64,000 nt of DNA from Siphonodentalium dalli (lineage: Eukaryota; Mollusca; Scaphopoda; Gadilida; Siphonodentaliidae): NCBI GenBank assembly GCA_032622095.1, contig CP136066.1:109141319-109205318 (forward strand). The letters are read 5' to 3'. The notes beneath the pieces are model-generated. The model was not told the DNA's origin. It saw only the letters and a program-made list of their open reading frames with translations, and did not search any database. The position numbers and the translations under genes are program-made. Within the stretch, counting starts at the first letter, position 1. The number at the start of each line of letters is the position of its first letter. Positions 1-11,500 of the stretch are shown here, piece after piece.

Positions 1-150
1 ACGAATTTGAGCTAATATATGTTCATCAATCTATGTGATTCTTCACTTCCAGACCATAACCATCAGCATCTCTGATGAATGATATTAAACGAATTTGAGC
101 TAATATATGTTCATCAATACACGTGATCCGTCACTTCCAGACCATAATCA
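1..150 (+). repeat. Direct repeat, period 88, cut by the window edge
   Basis: The start gaatttgagctaatatatg plus about 40 following bases occurs at 1-61 and again at 89-150 with a few changes. This is probably the end of a tandem array continuing left. No coding signal was seen from 1 to 515. Confidence 0.6.
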
Positions 151-514
151 TTTTTCACCAGCTGCTGAATTCAAGGGGAGAGGGGCTCTGATCCGCAATG
201 AACTCACACTATATATTTTATATTTCAGTAGCTGTGGACGGCAATAAATACGCTAACCAATATCCGATCTGCACGTGACGAATATTATATGGCCGATTTA
301 ATTGCCTTTTAATCTGAGAAAGTTTCTGATCAAAATACTACGTGCAACCATCGACAGGGGTGGAGACATGTAGATATGATAAGCTCGGGCAAAGAACAAC
401 ATCTGTTGTATGTGTAAAAAAAAGAAGTGGGTGATGAATTTCACATTACCATGAAATGCACTAACCTGAATCACTTGCAATTTAAATACGCACCGAAACG
501 CTATGTTAGTTAGT

Positions 515-760
515 TAATTGGGGTTTATCGTCCTTTCAGCAGCTATAGGCCATATCACGACGGCGACAGTTTTACGGGTGGAGGAAAGACCAAGCACTGG
601 GAAATCACTCCACTGCGCGCAGAAACCACTGTCCCCGGAAAGCAACTGACAAACTTGCACCGAATCTGATCACCCTCCCTTAACGTGGTTCACGAAACCA
701 GCTTCGTGGGCGCTTGACGGCGTAATGGACTGGGGTACACCTTCTAAGATAGAGTTTCTT
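515..760 (-). repeat. SINE-like repeat with mollusc-type tail
   Basis: On the minus strand the end reads gctgctgaaaggacgataaa followed by ccccaattaac repeats. The body carries ccgtcgtgatatggcctata and a segment (590-665) that recurs in part at 11523-11590. This tail type (GGACGxTAAAC plus AAC repeats) is abundant in mollusc genomes as I know them. Confidence 0.5.
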
Positions 761-896
761 AACAAAGTACTGCCGATTGTGGAACTGAGAAATAAAATGT
801 GTAACTGTACTTAAAGTTAGCATTCAAACTCAGAAATCAGTATCGATAGACATAAATGTGTTGTTCTTGTTTTATGATAGCTATGCTGACGATGTT

Positions 897-935
897 TTTG
901 TTGTTGTTGTTGACTTGTTGTTGTTGTTGTTGTTG
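897..935. repeat. (TTG)n microsatellite
   Basis: A run of ttg triplets with one interruption; the poly-Gln frame across it is an artefact. Confidence 0.8.
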
Positions 936-1395
936 AGATTGATTAACTATCAATCTGACATACATGAACACGATGAATAATTGACTAAATAGTGTTTGAG
1001 CGACTAACTCATAATTATGGTAAACATTAATTGCGGACGTGATAATGATATAATGATTAGGAGAGTGATGATGTTGATAAAGATGACAGATGATAAAGAT
1101 TAAACGCATTAATACCGTCATTGTATATATGTAATTTTTTTTATCTTGCACTTAGTGCCTTGTATATATACCTCACGCATCTCATTGTAACGCGTGAATT
1201 CGTATCATATATATATTTATCACATAATTTGCCCATAAAAGCAGTTTCATAATTATCGGTAAGTCACACGTTTAATATCAGCGCGTGCGATGACGTCACG
1301 CAGTTCTTTAAATGACTTGCGATCGCTGCAGTTTATGATCGTTGTTTTCGGTGACACTTCGAGTTGCTTCGCGTTTATTTGATCATGTGATAAAA

Positions 1396-1545
1396 GGTAT
1401 CTCACACTCGTCCTATTCTATACGTAATTTATCAACCTCGTCCACTAAATTCTATTTGAGCCTTGGTAAACCTCGGCTCAAATCAAATTTAGTGAACTCG
1501 GTTGATAAATTGCGTATAAAATAGAAACTCATGTGAGATCCTCTA
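1396..1545. repeat. Hairpin MITE, about 70-base arms
   Basis: The sequence ggtatctcacactcgtccta on the left pairs imperfectly with the segment ending catgtgagatcctc on the right. The inner arms (ccactaaattctatttgagc and the matching gctcaaatcaaatttagtg) are close to complementary with a short loop near 1470. The 60-codon frame at 1342-1524 lies over it and is not a gene. Confidence 0.65.
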
Positions 1546-1803
1546 TATATAGAACTGAATCATAGCACAGAATAGCCGGTTGGAATAGCGATAACAGATC
1601 AAGAACAGACTTTATATCACCATGACAACGCGTTCGTGTGTTCACATTATGGACATTACATATAATAACAGTCATCATGGTTCGTGTGTGTGTTCCCGGT
1701 GGTAGGAGATACTCCGGTGTCAGAGTCGTTGAGTGTTGGTTTAGTTATTTGTAGTCAACCGCTCCAGAAAACCACAACGTGTACCCAAGAACGCGGTACA
1801 CCA

Positions 1804-2350
1804 CAGCAGGGATGGGGTAATTGTAATTTGTTATTGACTGTAATTAACTGAGAGTAATTTGTAAATTGGGCCATTTCTCAATTACTGAGTAATTAATTAC
1901 TTGAATAAATAGATATGTAATTCCTTACTGTTTAAATTAAAATATAAATGATATTACTTTACAAAATTATCATGATTATCATTTCAAGATATGGCTTTTT
2001 TTTTACATTTATTGCTGATGTTTCATCATGCAGTTGCGCACATATTGGGAATATACTCTGTTTATGTGTATTTATTTCATTATAAACAATTGTATAATTT
2101 TGCATGTTCAGTTAGATTCAATATCCAACACAATGAAACTATTACACCAAGGTGTATTCATTAATCATCTATTGAAATCCTGGTGAGGATTATATGTTGA
2201 AAGTTTCATTAAAGTAATTGCAAAGTAATTAATTACATTGTCAAAGTAACTGTAATGAAGTTCTCTGTGTTTTGAAAGTAATTGTTATTGTAAATGAGAG
2301 TTTTGAGTGTTATCGTAAAATAATTACTTTGGGTAAGTAATTGAGTGCAT
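1804..2350. repeat. Degenerate TAATTAC-rich element, hAT-like ends
   Basis: It begins cagcagggatggggtaattg and carries clusters of taattac/gtaatta at both ends (1815-1905 and 2215-2345). Such a layout is known for non-autonomous hAT relics. There is no transposase frame. Confidence 0.3.
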
Positions 2351-2433
2351 ATGAGTGCATGGAAATATACAGTGTTCAGACGGATCACTTTAATTTTGTC
2401 ATTTAGCCTGATTTAGCATTATTCACCACTAAC

Positions 2434-2556
2434 CTTTATCCAACCAATCGTTTTCAACTCTTTGGTTAGGATCTCTCCCTCGAATGAGAAGTACTGTCCG
2501 GGAGTTGGTAGCGGCTTTTTATTCTTACGCCCGGGGCAGTAGGTCTGTGCAGGTAT
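2434..2556 (-). CDS. Gene A exon 5: YCPGRKNKKPLP segment
   Basis: This is 123 bases, phase 0 to phase 0, with acceptor tgtatacttccag|ATA and donor ATAAAG|GTTAGTGG. It encodes IPAQTYCPGRKNKKPLPTPG followed by QYFSFEGEI. In this family a Cys-x-GRK block and a YFSF block directly follow the FE end of the previous exon, which is what is seen. The exon is too short to appear as a long open frame and was found by reading the minus strand for the expected continuation. Confidence 0.8.
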
Positions 2557-5500
2557 CTGGAAGTATACAGTTTTGTTGGGGATTAACAATTCCATGACTG
2601 GAGCATCATGATATTTTGCGAAAACCCTGTGCCAAATAATTCTCTTATATATGCGAGTCTCCCATAGGGAGCCTAGTATACATAAGAGAATATATTGACC
2701 TAACAGTATTTACCTTGACATTGTATGCAGTGCATTCTCTGTAATATATGTGAGGCTCCCTATGGGAGATTCGCATATATAAGATAATTCACTGGCACAT
2801 GATATTTAATGCTACACCAGCGCAGCTGCCGTCATGAATGGGGCACAAGAGAATACATTGACCTAACAATATTTACCTTGACATGTTAAGCCAGTGCATT
2901 CTCTTATACATGTATATGTGAGGCTTCCTATGGGAGACTCGCATATATAGGAAATGCACTGGAACAAGCGCAGCTCCCGTCGTGAAATAGATGAGGTCGC
3001 GCAGATACATGCAGCTTGTTATATCATTGCTATATGTGGTATTTTTTTCAAAAACTAGATCGTTTACAAATAATGCAACATCTTCAAATTAGTGTATTCA
3101 TTAAAAAGTTGGTGCCTTAACTTGTGAAAACAAAGACAACTCCAAGTGTGTTTGGAAATTTCTTTTGAAATTGTTTAAATGTGACTAGTCTTTACACGGC
3201 GATGGACAGATCCAGGAAAACAACAAGGTAGGGCTATATGCCACCCTAGAAAAATACGATATCTCTATTGCGATATGTATTATTACTACATGTATTAAAC
3301 TATTCATGTATATTGGAAAAAGAATTATCCTATCATTCAAATACATGAAGTACCAATGTGCAGTTGTATATACTCTGGGGAAAAACCTTGCCAATGTCAT
3401 AGCAATTGTTCACTGTTTGTCCCCGTTTCGCCTAGAAGTGAGATGAACGCTCTTTGTTGTACAATGTCTGGAATAGACTAATATTGAACGCTATTATTAT
3501 TCCATGAAAATGTACAATAGTGGATCGAATTTTCTAAATTCTAGGACTTGCAAAAGTTTTTTCGGTGACACACAAAGTCCGATTGAATGTGTTTAATGTA
3601 TTATATGTAACAAACGCGGTTCAAATCGACAAGATGCAGAAAATATTGCGATAACAAATCTTCGTTCAAATTATGGAAGCTTCTGGTACGTGCATCAACG
3701 AACAATATTATAAAATATGCTGTTATTTAGATGCTTAATATGGTACTATTTTTAAAAATGTGCTCAGGATAATTATACCCCACTTTTCATTAAATTGGGG
3801 TATACTTACGACGATACACTTCTTGTGTGTTTGTGTTCTATTGATGTCCGACTTGTTGGTGCAATCCGCAAGTCGCATACCGGAGAAGTGTTTTAAATTG
3901 ATCGCTTTTTATTTGGTTATGAAATAAATACATATAGGACTTATACCCTTTATTACGTTGAATGGCGCGGTTCGCAGTGAAAACACGTTATAAAGGGCGT
4001 TCATCTGGCAAGTCCTTTCGATGAAAAAAAGTAAATTAATTAGTCCCTATATGAGCTTATTTAGAATTGAAATAAGCTCATATTCTGAGCTTATTTCGAA
4101 TTGAAATAAGCTCATATTCGACTGTTTTGATCGTATCCGACCTATATATGTTAACATAGAGCGTAATACAGTTTCAAATAATGCCTATATGGACTTATTT
4201 GGGTGCAATAAATTCTATATGAGCTTATTTTCGGGAGAACAGGCTTCCAATGACTTTATTTGCAGTTTCTGTTCTAGAGTTGTCCTTCTTTGTTTATATG
4301 GAATTTATTTATTTTGTCTGTTCTCCTGAGTATCTCAGATATAGGTCATCGGAACTGATTGAACATTGGTATGGAGGTTTTCTTTCAATAAAGGGGCCTA
4401 TAACGTTGTTGGCATGAATTTTTCTGTTCCAGAGTTATCTTCTTTATTTTGTTTTTTTTCTCGAAATAATGTTAATTTTTTTAATTTTTTTTCGTCGGCC
4501 CGAGTATGGTTATTTATTATCACAGAGCCACTCAATGAATTTAGGATGATGTTCACATTTTAGAGTCAGTATTGAGTTATTTCATATTTATTTATATATA
4601 CTATACTATAAATTTGCGTTCCGCCCTGCCCATGCATGCTCCAAGATGGCCCCGTGTGGTAGGCCTACGCCACCAGCAGCTGTGCCACCATTGTTTGATT
4701 TTAAATCGATTGTGGTATCTTTAGTGGTCCAGTTTCCGCCACACCACAATCCAACACTAATTCATATATAGGAACTAATATTTTAAAGGTACTCAGTCCG
4801 ATAAAACTCTCTCAATTACTATTTCAATGGCTTCGGGGGTCAAAAATATTTGATTCGAGTCGAGGAAGTCACCCATCAAAGCTCAGATTTGTTAGATATC
4901 GATTTTAGAAATCTATTATTTTTCATTATCGGGAATTCTTTCTGGCCCAGAAGACAGTCAAAATTTCGTTATTATTACCACTTGATTATAGAGTTATCCA
5001 TCCTTGTCTGTTTGAATAGAGTTTTGGCGTAAAATCTCGAGCAGGTTACCAAATTGACGGCAGTTATTAGTACTCATCTCGAGCAATTAACAAATTTCAA
5101 AAATCAATATCTAATAACTCTGAGCTTTGTTTGATGGGTTCCTCGACTCAAATCAAATATTTTTTACCCCCAAAGCCAAAGAAATAGTAATATAGGACCC
5201 TCTGATCGGATTGTTGTTGTTGGAATCTGTTGAGATGGGGACCCTCTTTACGGATTGAGTACCTTTAAGCATATATAAGCTTGGGAATAGTGAGAAGATT
5301 TCGTTACCCCTTGTCTGTTCACATATGTATGCAATACATGTAGTACGCGTTTTTGCCTACACGAAATGAGCCGTATCCCACGAGGACGAAGGCTCCATGG
5401 GATTCGCCTATACCAACTGGCTGAGAGTATATATATAGGTGAAAACCCCGTATACTACTTTAACAAAGTTCCAAAAGACACGCGGGGTAATGATTTTTTC

Positions 5501-8500
5501 TTTTGACCGTTCCCAGTTGTACTTCAAATATAAACAGTTATGATAACACTTAATTGTCAACTTTTGACATCGTGCAACAACAAAAAACGAGGCTCCCAGA
5601 TTAAACGGAACATTTCGTGGGCGGGGGGGGGGGGGGGGGGGGGGGGTGGGGTAATTTCTTTAACAATTTAAGGGGGTGTAAATCCGAAATATATATATAT
5701 ATAAGTATATATATACATAATTCACTATAGTCAATAGATACAGGGTGATACCTCGAATTCCTTTGGAGAGTAGAATGTCTCCCTGAAGTCAGCAAACTCG
5801 TAGAAATGATGGAACTTTCGTGGTGCTGATGTCGGTGTGTCGTAGACAACTCCAGTAACTTCCAGTCTAACAGGGACACTCACAGGACCAATAGAAGAAT
5901 TCCAGTTAGTAGGATCTGTAAAATAGTATAAAGTTATTATACAATGTTGTGTACAGTGTGTGTTTTTCTTGTACTCGTCCAGGTTGCGGTGAAAAGTCAT
6001 ATTGAACGAGACGCTTAGCGTCCAGTCCAATATTACTTTTCACCACAACCTGGACGAGTATTTATACGGTATATTGAAATGCAATGATACAGTCATAATA
6101 ACTGAACAAATGGTACTCCCTATGCATGACGTAGTTCTCAATTTCAAAGCAACGTATGCCCCATAAACTCAATGTCCTGACAATGAAATATTAGGGTCCA
6201 TAATAAAGTAATTTTCCCTGATTAGACTTCTATAATTATATTGTCGCTTTTTCTTTTAAAAAGAAGTAGAAGATGAAATTTCTCACCGGTGGAACAAAAA
6301 CTCCCATAGCAAGAATGAGAAATAATTCTATCTTCAAAATGTTCTCTGGATGATGCAGAATATTAGTTTAACTATTATGTATTGTTGTAGTTTGATACTA
6401 GCGCTTATCATATGTGATCATGATCGCCGTCGGTCAAGAAACTTCAATAAGTTGTAAATAAAAAAAAAATCAAACGAAAAAGAACGATATTGATTCTCTT
6501 CATCGAAACACAGTGTCTGTCGCATTTGTTTAGGATTATGCTGTAGCTTTAACGCTTATGAAATATAGTCAGTTAAAAAGTGTACATCGGAATGATCTAT
6601 TATTCATTTGGAGGGATGTTAATGTGGTAAAAGCAGACGACAGATAAATAAAAGTGCAGAAAAAGCCCTATTTATTGAGGGTAATGTTCATATAATAAAA
6701 TCAACAAACGACCTATATGGTCCCATATTCGTTTGTTGAACTTAATATCTGAACATTTCCTATGAGATAACTCTGAACGGGATATACACAGTAAAACTTG
6801 ATTTGAATCGTTTATTGAGTAGGTTGAGGAGCACTGGACGTGATGAAAATACGTTTTAACAGGCATTCGAACAAAGATAATTTCGAAACCTGAAGGTTTT
6901 ATGTCACTTTAATTCTTTGATTACTAGAAACTCATTGACGGGTAGTTACCCTTGGAAATGTTAAGATAATAACTTCAACAAATAGGTCATATGTTTAACA
7001 TATTATCTGGACATTTCCCGCCAATGAATAGGATCACCTCTGAACTTGTATAGTGTCTGTCTGTCGTCTAATGTTATTTCATAAACATCACTCCAGTGAT
7101 TGTTTATTTAACTCAACGCCACATAGGTGTAGTTGTATTATCATCATCATCATCATCACCATCATCGTTATCGTCATCGCCATCATCATCATCATCATCA
7201 TCGCCATCATCATAATCATCATCGCCATCATCATCATCGTCGTCGTCATCGTCATCATCGTCATCATCATCATCAACATCATCATCATCACCATCATCGT
7301 TATCGTCATCGCCATCATCATCATCGTCGCCATCATCATAATCATCATCTTCACCGTCATCATCATCATCATCGTGACCATCGCCATCAACATCATCGCC
7401 ATACTAATCATCATCGCCATCATCATTTTCGTCATCATCATCATCATCATCACCTGCTTACATATCCTGAGCACACCTCCAAATGAATACTAAACCATTA
7501 TAAAGGGCTATAAGCTGTTGAGACTCACCAGAGAAGTACCAATCGACATTCATTGTTGCATCCTTTCCCTTCCAGTACTGACACGACCACCAGTGATTAC
7601 ATGGTATCCCACGAACAGTCTTCGGGCCAACATATGTTTCAGAGAAGTTCCCACCGAATCTCATGGCGCCACTCACAGAATAAATATGGCCGCCCTTAGA
7701 AGCACTCGAAGACACACTGTCTCCGAAAATGAATTTGTTCGAAGATGTGGCCAAGTCGGTAACTTGGCACAAATTGTCTGGAAATATATCATATACTGTG
7801 TTACTGCTCTGTCTTAATATGAAATATGAAAGGTTTTCACAATTTAGCTAACGAAAGTACAAGAGGTGCGCCATTTGAAAGGGGTGATACTTTTCGTGTC
7901 CATGGCATTATTTTTCAAAAGGGAACATTTTAACTTTTGTGGATATTTTTCAACCGCCAACTTTTGCTAATTTTTTCAATATTTACAGATTGATAGATGA
8001 CTAATGTATCAAATGCAGTAACTTTTAAAAGTAACTGAGCATTGCTTGATATGACACATATATGTGTAATATACTTCCCAAAAGGTGTCCGAACCCATGT
8101 CGATATATTCGGTAGATCCTATTATCCTCGTCATGGCCTTGACGAGATGGACATTAGTGGATCGTTTCTGTCCATGTTTGCCCAATTTGAGTTCAATTTA
8201 ATTGTTAACAGATGTTGCTCATCGAAGATGACCTCATCGATGTTTTTTTCTACAAAAGTGAATTTGTCAATAATTTGTTTTAAAGGGGGGGGGGGGGGGG
8301 GGGCGTAGTAAAAATGTGCAGGAAGGTATGCCGGGGTGGGTGGGTGGCCCGAGGGGCAAAAAAACGCGTTTTTACAACCTCATGCAAATGTTGTACAAAA
8401 GACCTTTTGTGCCCTTATTTGACATTTCTAACAGTTTAAAACATATTATAATAATTTATAACTGCAAAAACCACATGTTTGAGCTAGTTTAGTATAACAG

Positions 8501-11500
8501 AAGTAAGTTGCTCGAGTAGATTAACATAAGTGGTATGGAATATGTTAGATAATGGGCTGGTTGACTGACTAATTAGGAAATAGTTAGTAATTATGCACAA
8601 TGACCTAGGTTTACATATGATCAGTAATTTATAAAACATTTATTTTCAATTAAAACAGCTTCTGAAACAGGTTAAACTGTTATTTAAACTAATTGAGATA
8701 ATTCCCAGTCATAGAAGTGATATCAGTAGAGTTTTATGCGATTTTAGACCAATTTAGTGAGATTTGGGGGATGGGTGTCAAACATTATTTTGTTGCATGT
8801 TTGGGGGTGGTGGGTCCCCGAAAATGCCAGATGCAAAAAAAAAGGCATACCTTCCTGCAAATGTTTTACTTCCCTCCGCCCTGTTGGCTGACATTTATTC
8901 AAGTTATCGTTCTAATGATCTTACACACGAAAATTCGAGTTCGTTCCAACTCGTTGGATGCTTAAACCACAAGGAGGCGGCAACAACAGACTTTTCAGTC
9001 GTATCATTTCTCTATATAATCAACTATGGTCATATATTTGACACCTCAATATGGTATACGATACGATACGATATAGTATTGTTGCCAATGCATGGAGACG
9101 CCATTTATGTTTGGCTAAACCAATTTACAATAATTTAGAAACACAATTACAAGTTTCTTATAGTTTTCGGTAAATTTGAGATAATCTCATCTGTACCGGT
9201 TAAATATTTTGAATCAGCGGTCGTGTGAAAATTGCATCTGCACACCACGAAGTGAAAATATTGAGCAGTCATTTGTTCTACAACTTTGTTGGTACTGTGG
9301 TACTACATAATTTTGATGATTAAAAAGAAGAGAAAGGATTGCGTGAACTTCAGTCAATACAACTGGCGTACCAAGCTGCTCATGGTCCGATAATCGTGTT
9401 CGAAGTGATATTTTTATGACGCCAATGCGTCTTTCTGAGACATACACTTATTTTCATGGTGACTTAAAAAACAAAATATATATATATACATGTGTATAAG
9501 ACATTATATATTGTATTATGGAAACCGTGAAGTGAAAGATATGTCATTTATAATAGTTTAACTATTGTTGGCGTTTGAGTGTGTTTTATACAGACATCGA
9601 GTTCGTATGAGTAGTGTTATCCAATGTAAACATGTAACAATTAACTATCCAATGATTGAACTGTGTACTTATAATTTGAAGTGTATATATATATTTAATA
9701 ATTTAATCTAACATAATTTCAACACTGAATATAACAAGTAGAAGTTAGAGTCAAAGCCATTTGCATATAGCCTTATGTTATATTAATGGATGGGAGTAAA
9801 TAGGTTTAACCCTTTGAGTGCCAGGTCGATTTTTGTATCAACCCATATACCCTGTGCCAATGCATTCTGTTTTTTGTTTTTTTTGTTTTTTTTAACAATT
9901 TTTTACAATTTTAATAATTTATTCTTATATTCTTTAACATACTTATTTTGTAGGTTTAGGGCCGATGAAATCGGCCCCTGGCACTCAAAGGGTTAAACCA
10001 ATCTACACTTACCGTCACCAGGCGTAACGATGAGTAGCTCGTTCAGCGTGTAGTCATAAATCCCCCACATCTCCAGCCCCTCCTCGAACTGATGAACGGC
10101 GCCCCTGTTTCCCGCGTAGTCGTAGAATTCATGAACGTCTGTGGAGAAGTTCTTGTTGAGGATATTGCATTCGACCCTCGCTATGTACGTCAGCGGTAAC
10201 GTTGGCAGTTTCTTCGTCCCCATGGCTAGTAAGAAGATTAGTTGATAGCTGAGGCTACATTCTAACTCTGGTAAATTTACTCAGCAATTTTTTGAAGATA
10301 TTCCCCTCACAGCTGCTGTGGGGTGCAATGATGACAAGTGGTAACCATTCCTTTACTAAATACTCATTGATAAAGTAGTTCCCTTAGGAAATGTTCAGAT
10401 AATAAGTTCAACAAATGACCATAATTATGTAGAATGTATTTTTAACTTAATAACTGAACTTTTCCGATCATCTATATATATAAAAGAGTAGGATCTGACT
10501 GTCTGTCTGTCCGTCGTCCGCGTCTGTCTGTATGTGCGGATTTTTTCTCCCAGACCGCTGGTCCGATTAAAAAAAAATTTGGTGTGGTAACTCGGGGTAC
10601 CGTGGCGGAGGTTATAACGGCGTTAGTTTTTAAAACATTTGATTTAAACAGAATTTGATTATATAACTAAAAAAACCACACACAAATTAAAATAAAGATC
10701 ACCATGGCATTTTTCAGAATCAAATAAATGTGAATATTTAGGTTCAATATGAACCTAATTGCAGACCAGATGTACGCTCTTTTATATAGGGTGTTTTCAC
10801 TGTGCCCCGCGCTATCCAACATAACGGGTATACGTTCCACTATGGGCTTGGCTTATTTCAGAATCAAATAAGTTGAATATGAACCTATATGAATATTTGG
10901 GTCCAAATGTGCGCGTAAAGAGGCCTGAATTTATTATAAGACCCGAGATAAGATAATACTAATAGTAGTATTTTTGCATCAGATACAAACCGTTATCCGT
11001 CTAGTGAGATATCGATATCTCACTCGTATCCATCCGCGCTAAAATTAAATGTGCTTAGGTTTCTTGATGGAAGACTAAGCTAAAAGTTTCTGAGTGTTCA
11101 GTTTGATAATATTGTGATATATGATCAATTAAATTATTTTGTTAAACATATTTATGATGTTAACCCCTTTATCCCTCAACCAATCTGTCTGAAAAATGGA
11201 ACTATTTTAATATGCACAAGCTCATTTCCATGGCTAATTGTGCTTGGGTATACAAATTTGCTCTCTTTACTCTTCTTTCGAGTTGAGTCATGGTCCAACT
11301 GAGCGGAGCATATAATAAACAGAACATCTACATTTTTTGTGGTTGGACATGGTAATTATCTCATTCGTGATGACAAAAAAAATGAATTTCCACTCGTGGA
11401 AATTCATTTTTTTCTGGTCATCACTCATGAGATAATTCCCATATCCAACCAAAAAGTGTAGATATCCTCTATTTAGCAACCTGAGTAAAATGTCAATTAG

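Noticed and set aside
7053..7493. Poly-Ile, poly-His and poly-Met frames of 117-146 codons
   Set aside because: They are three readings of one (TCA)n microsatellite inside gene A intron 3.
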